Shown here piece after piece: positions 36,420 through 47,858 of a DNA stretch of 64,000 bases. The notes under the pieces were generated by a model. The model was not told the origin of the DNA, did no database searches, and worked only from the letters and a program-made list of their open reading frames with translations. A program made the translations under genes and the position numbers. The stretch's first letter is position 1. The number at the start of each line of letters is the position of its first letter. Source of the DNA: Sepiola atlantica (lineage: Eukaryota > Mollusca > Cephalopoda > Sepiida > Sepiolidae); contig OY744544.1 in assembly GCA_963556195.1 (NCBI GenBank), positions 44,093,984 through 44,157,983 of the forward strand, given 5' to 3'.

Positions 36420-36630
36420 ATGGAAACAATCTGCTCGCCACTGGAACTTCATTATGTGTTATACTTTTCTCAATGCAACATATTTTCTACTAGATCTTTA
36501 CTTTATAGTAGACTTTTATCCAACAACACCGTTTTAAATACCAATCTCTGGATTAATGAGCTCGCCACTGGAACTTCATTATGTGGTTTTCTTTTTTCCA
36601 ACAGCACCGTTTCCAATACTGATCCTTATC
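36420..36630. repeat. Tandem duplication, ~130 bp
   Basis: gctcgccactggaacttcat is found at about 36432 and again at about 36560, each followed by tatgtg and then a caacaacaccgttt or caacagcaccgttt block about 80 and 40 bp later. Confidence 0.75.
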
Positions 36631-36894
36631 GCTCAATGATCTTAGACTTTCGAGTGCTAAAATGCATCTGACAACTTCTAATTAGGCTCGTCTTTTATGG
36701 ATGTAAAAGAATGCCAGTCACATGTGGTCGATATGCATAAATACTCTTGTTCCGGCGTGTACTTGTTCTTTCTCACATCCAGATACTGCACACTAGACAG
36801 TGACGAGCCGTTTTATGACAGCAATAAGGTAAGTCAAGGTTCTGGCTCATCACTTGATCCAGGTTCTGGCTCATCACATTCGTCACACATGCTT

Positions 36895-37390
36895 ATGTTA
36901 AAAATAGCATTTTCATCGCTAAATGTGCAAATTGAATGGACGCATCTTGAGAATGGATCTGTTCTTGTTCAATTCTCCACCCAACATACGTGTGTCTAAC
37001 TGCAAATACATGTGCATTCTCTTTCATATTCTATTCTCTAGTCCTTCCCTCATCCTCTCCCCATCGGATCCATGATACAGCATTTTCACTTTGCAATTCT
37101 TGCATATTTGAAGACCATGGAAAGAGCATCTTGATGTGCAGCTTGCCAATAAATAAGGTCAATGAATGCATCAGCTGCACTGCTTCTTCAGTAAAATGAA
37201 TGCAATGCACAATCAAATGCAGCTTCTTGTAATTGACAAGTGCATCTGACAAGTGCTTAGAATCGGACAGTTTCCAATACAGCTCACTGCAACTATTATG
37301 TGAGAGAAATGTTCTTGAAGTGACGGGCTGGAAAGACAACATCAGATAACCGTATGCACAACCATGGACTCTACCCCCCCCCCATCCAAA
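36895..37390 (-). repeat. Dispersed repeat family M, copy 2
   Basis: Inverse of 11995-12575. Collinear landmarks on the plus strand are tcatcgctaaatgtgcaaat, gcattttcactttgcaattc, ggaaagagcatcttgatgtg, aaataaggtcaatgaatgc and a terminal C run at about 37373-37382 that matches the G run near 11970. Confidence 0.78.
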
Positions 37391-37556
37391 TGCTTGAATA
37401 GATAAACCCCTCAAAAAAAAAAAAATCTTTATAAAACTGATGGTCAAATAAATTGCCCCCTTTCCCCCCCAAAATAAACAAACAAAAAATAGACCATCAT
37501 AAATGAGATCTATTTTTCAACCAAGGAAGACGAAGAATAAGAATAAAAAGAAGAAG

Positions 37557-37581
37557 AAGAAACAACAACAACAACAACAAC

Positions 37582-37632
<51 letters not shown>

Positions 37633-37636
37633 CATC
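37557..37636. repeat. (GAA), (CAA) and (AAT)n microsatellites
   Basis: Successive triplet runs form the (inverted) terminal microsatellite of the LINE J copy that follows. Confidence 0.9.
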
Positions 37637-37639
37637 AGC

Positions 37640-38015
37640 AGCAGCAGCAACAGTAGCATCATCAGCATCGGTTTTATGTATGTTTTACATGCTGGCATGT
37701 GTTGGCCGGCTTTTAGAAATTGACTTCCAAACTAACCTATTTCTGATCAGATATTTATTTATCCCTCTTTGTCTCAAATCCATCCTTATCACTTCCTTCC
37801 ATGTTTTCCTCGGCTTTTCTATGCCAATCTGCCAACTGACCCTGCTACCTCAACTGTTCTACACCTACTAGCCAAATCACTCTCATCCATTCTTTCAACG
37901 TGGCCATACCATACTCCTGTTCTGCACTCATCTATCTATACTGTCTAGATGTAATAACCATCTGAGGTCATCAGATCTAAGCCTATCTTTAAGACTCACA
38001 TTAAACATCACGTTT
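37640..38015 (-). mobile_element. LINE J copy, 3' end (inverted)
   Basis: The reverse complement reads SLKDRLRSDDL-like, then an LDSI-like segment, an HVERMDES-like segment and a terminus with MPACKTYIK. It starts near gatgtttaatgtgagtct, like 15585, and ends at a triplet microsatellite like 15860. It is the closest match here to LINE J. Confidence 0.8.
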
Positions 38016-38670
38016 TTATAAACACAAATGGAACACTTTAATATCTATATCAATAAAATCATTATTTCATGACCACTTGTCGTGTGTCTACGTATGTGTG
38101 TGTTTCTCGCCTTTACGTGACTTCCACATTATCATTGGTGATATTTACTATCAATCTATTATTTATTGAAATCAAAAAGGAAATAGCATAAAGTACAAAA
38201 GGTGAAATGAATTCAATGTACAATCGAATGTAGCTTCTCAACTATCTTGTATATTTGATCAGATTCTCAAGACTGATCTCATGTAATACATCTGCTTCTA
38301 TAAACAGCAAAGATAATGCATCCAGCCGGCTTTGTTGCATATCTTATTGTGATTTTTAATATAATATAAAGCCAGAGAGTATAATGGTTTAAATGTTATG
38401 AACATTACAGCAACCAAGATGAGGGCAATGGTGGATGCAAAATCCCAATAGTATTACAACCCGGGAGGTGCATGGTTGGCATTACAGCTTCAGACGTGAA
38501 ATTGGCAGACTCGTGAGTATGGAAATACTGTTCAAAGGATGGATTATGTCCTTATTTTCCCCCGTCTACCAAATTCATGAAACAACGCATATTTGGAGGA
38601 ATTTAACAGCACTGTAAACTCTCTTTGTCCAAAGATTTTATTTAATATTTGTAAGTGATGTAAATAGTGA
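38016..38670. other. No gene recognised
   Basis: 38315-38400 contains gataatgcatccagccggct, which recurs near 40115 (gataatgcatccagtcggct), a short shared repeat end. Otherwise unassigned. Confidence 0.5.

Positions 38671-38723
<53 letters not shown>
38671..38723. repeat. (AAT)n microsatellite
   Basis: About 17 AAT units just before family R copy 1. Confidence 0.95.
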
Positions 38724-38725
<2 letters not shown>

Positions 38726-38744
38726 TTTAAAAAATGGTACCAGC

Positions 38745-39060
38745 CTAGGCTGACACCACACAAAATATTTGCATAGGGTCAAGGAGGATGAGAAGACCGA
38801 GGAATGACAGCACAAACCAGATCTCCACTGGAAGTGCAGAGAGTGCTGGGACCTTGGGGAGGCTTATTGCCACCCAACCCCCAGCGAGAAATCAATGGTA
38901 AACGGCTGTTGCGATACTGCAAGGTTATTTGCAGTGGCTATCGAAAAGAGGTGGAGAATACTGGAAATCTGGAGAGACTTATTGTCACTCAGACACCAGG
39001 GAATACCACCAGTTGTCGGTGAGAAATCACTGATGACCTGTGTGAGAACTCCTAGTGAGT
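38745..39060 (+). mobile_element. Family R, copy 1 (LINE-associated)
   Basis: Shared with 39430-39765 (plus) and, inverted, twice at 53940-54555. Typical words are ggtcaaggaggatg, ccttggggaggcttattgcc, gagaaatcaatggtaaacgg and gatgacctgtgtgagaactc. In translation it carries GPWGGLLPP and REINGKRLL. It sits directly in front of the PIIVGALG coding block, so it belongs to the same retroelement. Confidence 0.72.
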
Positions 39061-39061
39061 A

Positions 39062-39289
39062 CAAATAATACAGAACTGGCCAGAGAATTGAAAGGGATAT
39101 TGAACATAAACAAAGTCAAGATAACACCAATAATCGTAGGAGCACTAGGAACAATTCTGAAAAAGCTCGAAAAAAGAATGGGAGAAATGGAATCAAAGAT
39201 AAAACTGAGACGATACAACGGACAGATAATGAAAACAGCTGAAATCTTAAGGAAAATCCTTGAAAGCAGAAACCAACCCAAATAAACTG
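39062..39289 (+). mobile_element. LINE R C-terminal coding fragment (PIIVGALG block)
   Basis: The frame reads ELARELKGILNINKVKITPI, IVGALGTILKKLEKRM and TAEILRKILES. This LAREL...V.PIVVGALGT...L ending ...A.ILRK.L is the C-terminus of a widespread animal non-LTR retrotransposon family. Only about 75 codons survive. Whether this region is part of an endonuclease domain I cannot tell from the fragment. Confidence 0.75.
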
Positions 39290-39429
39290 CAAACACTAAC
39301 CAGTCATATGGAAGTTGCAATAGAAATAAAACAAAAACAAAACAGAAAGAACACGACCACATGAGCTCAAGAGAACTGAAACTGTAAAACATTTCAGTTC
39401 GTTGCCCCCCCCCCCCAACAAAAACTGAT

Positions 39430-39765
39430 GCTACACCAAATAGTCGTGAAGGGTCAAGGAGGATGGAAAGACTAAGGCGGGAGAGCACTAACCAGACCTC
39501 CACTGAAAGAGTGCAGAGAATACTGGAACCTTGGGGAGGCTTTTTGCCACCCAAATCCCAGGGAATACCAATGACCATTGCCAGCGAGAAATCAATGGTA
39601 AACGGCTATTGCAATAACTCAAAGTCATTTGCAATGGTTATCGAAAGAGGTGGAGAGTGCTGGAGGTCTGGGGAGACTTGTTGTCACCCGGACTCCAGAG
39701 AACACCACCGATTATTATCAGTGAGCAATCACTGGTGATGACCTGTGCGAGAACTCTTAGTGAGA
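39430..39765 (+). mobile_element. Family R, copy 2
   Basis: A second tandem copy of the family R block, about 690 bp after the first. It is preceded by an 11-base C run near 39405-39415 and followed by a second C-terminal LINE fragment. Confidence 0.72.
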
Positions 39766-39789
39766 AAATAATAATAATATTCGGTTTAA

Positions 39790-40025
39790 CGTTTAAATAG
39801 AGCTGAGAGAGAGAAGATAATTAAATACCAAGGTCTTATGTACGACATGAAAAGAAACTGGAATCTTAGGAAGATCTCCATCATTCCAGTAATCATAGGA
39901 GCTAAGAATTTCAAAAACTACTTGACGAATATACCCAGTAAACCAAGTGCAAGTGAGATCCAAACAATTGCGCTTAAAGGGACACTTAGAATCCTAAAAA
40001 GATCTCTCGGTTGGAGTCTCTGAAA
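39790..40025 (+). mobile_element. LINE S C-terminal coding fragment (IIPVIIGA block)
   Basis: The frame reads KYQGLMYDMKRNWNLRKISI, IPVIIGAKNFKNYL and TLRILKRSL, a diverged relative of the LINE R end. It continues with a short 3' UTR (gtttggcattcggtagg). Confidence 0.7.
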
Positions 40026-40987
40026 TAGCGTGTGAATGTTTGGCATTCGGTAGGATGCCCCATCCCCAGCAAAAACAAAAGATAAGAAAATTGAAAAAGA
40101 AACTGATAGAGAGATAATGCATCCAGTCGGCTTTGTCGCATGTCTTATAAGGATTTTTAATATAATTCATCTGAGGAAATGAATGCCCAGCAATTTGTGA
40201 TCATTAATCTTAACAATGCACAAAAGGTAATGTCTTGACTTTGGAAAGCAAATGCAATATTGTCTTCGATAATTATTTTGAGTTCAGATGCACTATATGC
40301 TCTGTGGTAAATCTAACAATGGACAATCTCAGTGGCGTCCCCCATATCCGTGATGCCCTAGGCGCGTGCTTATTTTACTTCATTCTTAATCCAGCACTGA
40401 GATAAACATATTCTTAATCTTATTTCCAAATTGTCATTTATTTTTCAATTTTCTTTTTGGCACACACAATTAAATTTATTAACAGTCAGTCTCAATACAT
40501 TTTATATGTAAACTAGCAAGAATACCCGGCATTGCCCGGGATTGAATTAGGACCTCTACATCCTTTTGTGCCAAACTCATAAAATCATGTTACCCTTTTT
40601 GTTCTTATTTCGTACATTTTATAATATTCAATTTTTTAGGTAGGGGATAAATAATATACTCAGCATTTATTGGGTAGAAGGGGGTGTATATAAAGTGACA
40701 TTAATTGAAATGATTTTTACTAAATTTATAGCCGTAACCCATCCAGGCACACCCGGCGTTTCCCGGGAATCAACAAAAGAGTTCTTGTTGATTTCTAGTC
40801 CCAAACCCCAACCCTGGATCCTTTATTAACATTTCTACTCTTATTTTTAATTAATATAATTTAAAAGTTATAAATAAAATATAGTAAAATATATTACCTT
40901 TTGTATGAATGCAGACCCCACCATAATGTTGTACATCCTTTGATTTAAATAAAATATACTTATCCAAGTAGCATGGACTATGTAGAT
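40026..40987. other. Unassigned, with three GC-rich end motifs
   Basis: 40330 starts cagtggcgtcccccatatcc, which resembles a hAT terminal repeat. 40535-40556 has atacccggcattgcccggga and 40750-40770 has acccggcgtttcccggga. Both are hairpin-like and similar to the family C end at 21412. No coding frame. Confidence 0.5.
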
Positions 40988-40989
40988 TC

Positions 40990-41243
40990 AAAATATATAT
41001 AGTTATAGGGGTCTATCCCCCAAATATATATGGTTATAGGGGACTATCCCCCAAATCTATATGGTTATAGGGGTCTATCCCCCAAATCTATATGGTTATA
41101 GGGGATTATCCCCCAAATCTATATGGTTATAGGGGACTATCCCCCAAATATATATGGTTATAGGGGTCTATCCCCCAAATATATATGGTTATAGGGGTCT
41201 ATCCCCCACATATATATGGTTATAGGGGTCTATCCCCCAAATC
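40990..41243. repeat. Minisatellite, 31-bp self-complementary unit, ~8 copies
   Basis: The unit ataggggtctatcccccaaa plus tatatatggtt contains GGGG...tCCCC, so each copy can form a hairpin. Variation is mostly at the loop (tct, act, att). Confidence 0.95.
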
Positions 41244-41384
41244 CTAGGAGCAGTTTGTAAACAAATGAAATAGACAGACAGGAACTACAACTTTATATAT
41301 AACAGTGGAGCTGATACAAACAATCAGTTGTTCACTAACACTGGTGATAACAGCCGTCTACGCCAAGTGGAACACTTTTTTTCT

Positions 41385-41650
41385 TCTTTTTTTTATGGAA
41401 ATCGTTCCAGACAAAGCATGAAGCCACTTGATGTAGGAGCTAACAAGAACAAATATGATTATTGCAAAGAGAGGAAATGCCTATTGGCTTTAGTCTTGAA
41501 AAGACAATGGTTAACAGTCAGCAGAAAGAGAGTTCCGCAAACCTTCAGTTCTTGGAAAGAAGCTACTGGAATAGGAAGCTGTATTACAATGCGGTATCAA
41601 AACAGCGAATTGATGGAGACTTGTGTGTTGTGTCTGCAATGGAAGTGAGA
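41385..41650 (-). mobile_element. LINE T 3' coding fragment
   Basis: The minus strand reads YCNTASYSSSFFPRTEGLRN, then SLSADC, matching the FFPRT..LWNSLPADC block of CR1/Jockey-type LINEs. A second copy in the same orientation is at 53050-53330. Highly decayed. Confidence 0.65.
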
Positions 41651-42180
41651 CAGTGACTATGCCAAACAAGTGGTTGTAGACAGACATCTGGGACTAGAAA
41701 GTGAGCTGCATCCTGTTATGCAAATGATTCGTTTTGCTAACCAATCAATGATATTTTGGGCTTGATGTAAGCAGGCGTATTTTGCCTATTCAGTTAGTTT
41801 GGCAACTAGCCTGTCACTCAGTTCAAGTCAGTTTCCATTGTAAGCTCACTCGTCGTTGCAATAATCAGTGATTTTTGAAAGTTCTGTTCGTTGAATGCTT
41901 GCAATCCTTAGTCCGTTCGTCTGGCAGAGTTTAAGTTAGTTAAAGGCGGTGGAGACCATTTGGCTTTCTGTAGCTCTCATCGCTGAACCAATTTTATTTA
42001 CTACATATATAAAACAAAAAAAAAAAAGATAGCATACTCTCTTCGGCTGAGAGCTTCACCACATGATTGAAAACAAAACTTGTGTCAACATGTGTGGATT
42101 AACAGGTTATACTGAAGTACTTACTAAAGGCATCTGCAGGGTGTGTTTTTTTTTTTTTTGCAGGGAGGTTTTGCCATCCT
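41651..42180. other. No gene recognised
   Basis: No frame or repeat placed. T-rich run at 42145-42161 next to the 5S relic. Confidence 0.5.
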
Positions 42181-42262
42181 CCCATATACAGCGTCTGATA
42201 TTCCCAAATGGTCACCCATCTGGTACTGGCCAGGCTCGACGTTGCTTAACTTTGATGATCTA
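42181..42262 (-). pseudogene. 5S rRNA relic, 3' two-thirds
   Basis: The reverse complement carries the 5S landmarks in order: gttaagcaacgtcgagcc, then agtacc, then atgggtgacca and gggaat. This is the internal promoter and loop region of animal 5S rRNA, with invertebrate-style GTTAAGCAACGTCG. The 5' part is missing and several conserved positions differ, so it is a pseudogene or the head of a 5S-derived SINE. Confidence 0.82.
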
Positions 42263-43050
42263 ATTGAAAATCAGTGTGTCATTTGATTATTGGATGGAGG
42301 AAATTGTTCACTTGCATTAGATTTTATTTTATTTTCTGTTAAATTGGTTTAGAATGCGGGTAAAAATATATGGTTGAAATAAATCACATTATATATTATT
42401 TCATCAAGCTAGGACAGAAAAACATAATTGTAAAATTTGTGGTTTGTTTAAATAATCTTTTTAATAGTTTTTATCCAAGAAAAAAAAAATCAAGATATAT
42501 TTTAATTTTTAAAACAATCCTTTTTTTTTCATACTTTGTGATTGCTTAATAAAGATTTAATGTTGAGTTATGCAACTTTTTCAGTTCAAGTGCAGGAATT
42601 ACCAGGCTACGAATGTGGAGGGATGCTGGCAACAACTGAAGGAAGGTCCATTGAGCAGTGCTGCTAATATCTGTGATTATTCAAAGAAGTACTTATGAAA
42701 AAAAAGGAGGCAGTAGAAAAGCGTACACAATTGCAAGAAGCCTTGCAAAAAGGTTGTGTATGCTGTTAAGCATGATACTGACACAACCTAGTTCAGTGAC
42801 ATTGACTCTAAAAGTAACTTCATCTACAAGAAAAATTGAGCTCTCTAGGTAGTCAGTAGTGTGAATGTAAACAAACATAAGCACTATACATTCTCTTACA
42901 TCATAACGAGCATAATAGCTTAAAGATAAAAGATCCCACTGCTGACCAAACAGTTGGGATTCCAATCTCAGTGTTTCAATCTCAGATTGAACACTTACTA
43001 CATTTAGCCACACTGAAGAACTGTGATACAGTGAAACAGCTGCCAGTCAA
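42263..43050. other. No gene recognised
   Basis: AT-rich with A and T runs. An open frame at 42693-43013 (minus, 106 codons) has no domain. Confidence 0.5.

Positions 43051-43102
<52 letters not shown>
43051..43102. repeat. (TA)n microsatellite
   Basis: About 25 TA units; its right end is inside the inverted repeat that follows. Confidence 0.95.
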
Positions 43103-43106
<4 letters not shown>

Positions 43107-43266
43107 TAATGTTTGTATTACAGAAGATCAGAACAACATCTATCGAGATAAACAGAGGCTGAAGAAAGTCTGATAAAAAGGTTTTCATAGGTTCCCTTTG
43201 TTAGCATTTAAAACCGATGGTACCGATGTTATTCTGATCTTCTGTAATACAAACATTAATAAATAA
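43099..43266. repeat. Inverted repeat, ~40-bp arms, ~85-bp loop
   Basis: 43099-43139 (atttattaatgtttgtatta onward) is the reverse complement of 43225-43266 with one mismatch. Confidence 0.9.
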
Positions 43267-43370
43267 ATATTACGCTCTTATTTTTTATTTTTTTTAATAA
43301 TCAAGCACTCTGCTGGGATTCTCTCCCACTAACCCTACACACACACACACACACACATACACATATATAT

Positions 43371-43597
43371 AATTATTAAAAGGAAAAAACTATACACACA
43401 TTAAGTTTATATACATTATAAATTATTTCGACCCTTTAATTAGGTCTCCTCAGACGTATAAACAACCACGTCAAAAAACCATTTTTTGGTTTTTTGACGT
43501 GGTTGTTTATACATCTGAGGAGACCTAATTAAAGGGTCGAAATAATTTATAATGTATATAAACTTAATGTGTGTATAGTTTTTTCCTTTTAATAATT
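43371..43597. repeat. Near-perfect palindrome, 111-bp arms, 5-nt loop
   Basis: 43371-43481 and 43487-43597 are reverse complements with a single mismatch (cagacgtataaac versus gtttatacatctg), separated by five T. A CA/TA microsatellite is at its left edge (43337-43370). There is no coding content. Confidence 0.96.
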
Positions 43598-43684
43598 CTG
43601 TTTTGCTCTGTTTAAAGGTACATTGAGCTCTTTTATTCGGATTCTCAACGCAATATTGAAATCTACACACACTATATATATGCC

Positions 43685-43723
43685 GAGATTTGTTGTGGAT
43701 GTAATACATCCACAACAAATCTC
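43685..43723. repeat. Perfect palindrome, 19-bp arms, 1-nt centre
   Basis: gagatttgttgtggatgta and its exact reverse complement flank a single A. Confidence 0.93.
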
Positions 43724-43753
43724 AGTGAAGATTATTGGAAACTGCCCTCATCA

Positions 43754-43756
<3 letters not shown>

Positions 43757-43822
<66 letters not shown>
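43757..43822. repeat. (TA)n microsatellite
   Basis: About 33 TA units. Confidence 0.95.
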
Positions 43823-43827
<5 letters not shown>

Positions 43828-44719
43828 AATTTTAAATAAATAATATCAAATTATTTTTATTTAAATCAAGTTAACTCCAGTTTCAGAAATAAAGAATCGT
43901 CCAAGACATATTACATGTGTTTCAGAGAAAGAATTTATTATGGCATAAGGATCTTCTACTCCACATCAGAACTTTTATTAAGGTTTTATAAAAAAAAACC
44001 TGCAAACTGAATTAATGCAACATTTTTTTTTGTATGGGAAAGTTTTCTTTTTTCCAATTAAACATATAGATAAACAGAAAACCTTACTTTGGCAAGGGCC
44101 CCCGGAGAGAAATTGTAGATTTTTAAGTTTAAGCCCACAAATGTAATGTTACCTTGAAATCGCATAAATTTTCTAACTTTACCTTGAGCCAACCCCATAT
44201 GTTATTTCTGAAATGTGCGAGAATTTTGATATGCCCTAAATTATCCTAGAAGTCAAATCTAGTCTAAAGCAAAAACTGTTGTAGGTTATTTTCAGGCTAA
44301 AACAGGAAAGTCTACATTCTACAGAAGAAAAATGGATCTTCATTTGTAGCGAACAATTCTAAACAGACAGCAATGGCTGAACAGGAAGTTATTTTTGTAC
44401 TATGAAAGCAAGACCAGTAAGTTTTATTAATGAGAATTGCGAATAGAAAGTGCCAATTAAACGCAACATTACAGTTGGCATTTTAACAATAATCTTACAA
44501 AAATAAGCTGAAAGCTGAAACGAATTGTGAAGCATTAAAATAACCACAACAGATTTTCTTAAGATGTGTCTATTCAATCTGCACATTTAGTGATGGAAAT
44601 GCTATTTCAAACAAATGTGATAAACCGGTAAAATAGGAAGTAGCCACTTCATCATGGCCGCCATATCATAATTCGGAAATTACAAACCGGTGTTAATAAA
44701 AAAATCACCAATTATTTTA
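43823..44719. other. Unassigned with a family N motif
   Basis: 44575-44640 holds aatctgcacatttagtgatg, gctatttcaaac and gtgataaaccg, a family N motif. Nothing else recognised. Confidence 0.5.
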
Positions 44720-45455
44720 GGCCGCATAGCTTTTGCTGGATTTTTATCATTTATTATTTGTTAATAATTGTTTGTGACTTTGTAATCTTTATAATAAAAT
44801 GACTTCAATTTTCCCCTGCCGCTTCATATGCTAATCTGTAACACTTAGAGCACATCCTAATTCGTGTTTCTAGAAAATATGAGTACATTTCGTCTTCTTT
44901 CCAAATTTCCTACATTTTTTCCGGAATAGCTGCTTTTCTCAACTACGTATTCCATAAAAAAGGTGTCAGAGATTTTCGCTCTCCTACAGTTATCTACTCC
45001 CACGTTCCTCACATTCACAGATGAATTTTCTTAATATAGCTATTTATGCTTAAATAACCGTTAGTCCCTACGTAAACTATAGAGCAGGTGGGGGAGCCCA
45101 GTCACCCAAAACGTAGATAAATCTATTTTGTTTCAATTGAAACAATAAATACTTATTTAACAAATCCTATTCTAATCACCTAAATTACCTACAGTGATAT
45201 GGGTTCTTTTATGAGGTTTTTTTTAATTGATGCTCTAACATTTCTTTTTATTAAATTAAATCATTATTTCATATTTTCCCCTGTCAATGTAAAACATGTA
45301 TACCCCCTATTTTAGTCACCTAAATTACTTACAGTGAAATGGGCTTTTTCTGATTTTTTTTTCAGAATTAATTCTCTAATACTTATATCTTTTTAATTAA
45401 ATTATTATTTCATATTCCCCTGGACAACGCCGGGACACGGGCCCTACTAGTATAA
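44720..45455 (-). repeat. Families C and D joined, copy 2
   Basis: 44720-45060 is D and 45061-45455 is C, both inverted relative to 21.4-24.4 kb and contiguous here. It ends in gcccgtgtcccggcgttg on the minus strand. The joined form is probably the complete short element, about 0.74 kb. Confidence 0.78.
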
Positions 45456-45659
45456 TTATATTTGGTTAATAATTAATAATTAAACTATTTGAAAAATATT
45501 TTCAAAATAAAAAAAACATTGCAATTATAAAACATGTTTGATCTGATTATTTGTTAAAAGATATTTTCAAAATTAAAAACATTTTTAATCTCCAAGTATA
45601 AAAAACAGTTTGATTTTATTATTTGTTAATAATTAAAGAAATTGTTGAAAACAAAACAA

Positions 45660-45775
45660 CTAACGGAAGACTCAAAATGCACCCATGAAGACCTAACAGA
45701 TGTGATGGAGGATAGAGTGAGATGGCATGAGAGAGTCAGGAGGATTCGTGACACCACAACGACCAGATGATGATG
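45660..45775 (+). mobile_element. LINE Q 3' end, short copy
   Basis: Matches 20630-20745: tgcacccatgaagacctaac, gatgtgatggaggatagagt and gagagagtcaggaggatt. It ends in a short gatgatgat tail. Confidence 0.78.
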
Positions 45776-46144
45776 TTGAAAACAAATTATTATTTTCCCC
45801 AAAAAAACAAATCCGGCCTAAAACATAATTGGGGACTTTTTTGGATTAACACCGTTCACAATTTCCAACTTATGCTTTCAGATACGGTGGCCATGATGAA
45901 GTGGATACTTTCTATTTTACTGACAAACCAAAAGAATGACGCACATCATTTTTCAACGATTATTTTGAAAACAAGTTTAACACAACTACACAAGTTGATT
46001 AGGAATTATCTCCCTTGAACTAGTTATGTATTTAAAAATTATCGCCCATTGAAAGCAAAATAAAGTGTTGTTTAGTTTATACAACAGGGGCAGACGACTA
46101 ACTTTCTACACATCTAAAAATGCAATTTTAAACTTAAGTGGAAT

Positions 46145-47030
46145 CAATTATACCTGAGGCACCCCAGAATCAGAAACGACCAAAATAACACATTTTGGCT
46201 TAACACCAGTTTCTTTTACTTTCGGTTGAATTATAAACAAAAAAAAATATGCAAGTCTTTTTACAAAAGATTTTGTTTTGTACACTTTAGAGTTTTATAT
46301 AAAAAAATTAATTAAAAAAGTTACAAACTTTTATTAAACAAAATGTTTAAACAAATGAAACAAATTTAAACAAAACACATTGAAATAAGTGTATGATTTA
46401 CAAAACCTTGTGTTTTATAAAATTCGGAGATTTACAAGCATAATTAAATAACATTTTAAAACTACATAGTTTTATTTAAAAACGAAACAAAGAAATATAC
46501 AAAAACATTGCAGAGATGGTGTCGCTATTTACTTGCCTCCCCACTAGGACAGAGTTAGACACAAGGTCTGTTTTTAATGTAGGGAAAATCCAGCTCCCCA
46601 AAAAGGGGCACTCTGGATTGGAACAAAAATTACGTCAGTCTAGAAGGATTTCTCCTTCACTGACCGAGGACAGTGTCGTAAATAAAACAATGTATTTTTT
46701 AGATTTTATTTTATTATGTAATTTTTTAATTTTATTTTATTATGCTTGTAAATAAATATCTGTACAACATGCACTTATTTTAATGTTTTTTTTCGTTTAA
46801 AATTGTTTCGTTTGTTTATATACATTTTGTTTAATAAAATGTCTTATAAATCTCTAAAATTCACAAAACGAAACGTTTTGTAAACAAATCTGCGAAGACA
46901 AGTGTGCGTGCAGATTTTGTTTGTTTATAATCCTACCGGAAGTAAAATAAAAATAAACTGTGTCAAGCCAACATGTGTCCTTTTGGTTGTTTCTGATTCT
47001 GGGGTGCCTCAAGTATACTTTATCCTGAAG
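46145..47030. repeat. Long inverted-repeat element, ~95-bp outer arms
   Basis: The left arm (cctgaggcaccccagaatca onward, 46152-46245) is the inverse of 46900-47025 (gattctggggtgcctca). A weaker inner pair is near 46380-46480 and 46790-46870. The centre carries family H (46510-46700). It may be a foldback transposon with a nested insertion. Confidence 0.65.
46510..46700 (+). repeat. Family H segment
   Basis: Contains cttgcctccccactagga, gttagacacaaggtct and cactgaccgagga. Related sequence is at 21984-22210 and 22680-22745. Confidence 0.5.
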
Positions 47031-47858
47031 TGTAATAGACCAAATAAAATGCTCTTCAGTGTTTAAATGTGATAGACCCACAAAAGTGATATTTCAAACT
47101 TAAGCCTGTAAAACGGACTTATGGACAAATCTTTTTTGTAGAGATGTATCCATTCAATCTGCATGTTTAGCAATGAAAATGCTGCTTGAAACTGAAGCGT
47201 GACAGACAAACTGTTGGACTTATGGACAGAACCGCAAACACATCAAATCTACTACTTACTTTCACTTCTTCTTCCTCATTTGAACTTGTGACAGAATTCA
47301 CCCTAGGTCGGTTGAGCTAGCTCGTTCTAATGAATTCATTACATCCTGAATGAAGGTCGACGAAGCACGGCGGCCCACTACCAACATTGAGATGAGCGAC
47401 TGCAAGTCTTGATTCTACTGGCGAACACCGTAGATACATCAGTTCACCGTTTTGATTTAAGTTGGCTACCACACCGCTTCTTCCACTCCCAAAATAGAAC
47501 CGGCTTTCTTGATGAATTTGCCTCATTGACGCTAAAGGACATGATCAAATCAGTGAAGACGCCTCACAAGAAGAGCTTGCTGAAGGCAGGAGATTCGGCA
47601 TCGTGCACGCACCGGCATATTTGAGGCAAACTGCTGCCAGTAAACTTGGAGGATGCGATGCAGACAGTAATGATCAGAAATACTGGAAATGCTATTTCAA
47701 ACTTAAGAGTAAATTTTAAAAAAATGTAAATTAAAAAAAAAATAAAACAAAACTCAATCTTCTTAATCTGAAATGGATTTTTGAAATTGAGCAAAAATAT
47801 AATTTCCTGTTTTGGATTAATTTCTTCTCACATTTTAATTAATACTGCAAATGTTCAT
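47031..47858. other. Unassigned; family N motifs at the left
   Basis: 47085-47225 has two N motifs (atttcaaacttaagcctg and attcaatctgcatgtttag). 47280-47640 is more balanced in composition, with a 71-codon frame (47409-47624) but no recognisable domain. Confidence 0.45.

Noticed and set aside
37031..37447. 138-codon minus frame in family M copy 2
   Set aside because: The other copy (11995-12575) has a different, broken frame arrangement, so protein coding is not supported.
39027..39578. 183-codon minus-strand open frame
   Set aside because: It lies opposite the plus-strand LINE R coding block and family R copy 2, whose similarity to LINE ends is clear. The minus frame has no recognisable domain.
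40330..40380. Second hAT terminus (cagtggcgtcccccatatcc)
   Set aside because: It resembles a hAT end, but I found no partner inverted end or target duplication in the window.
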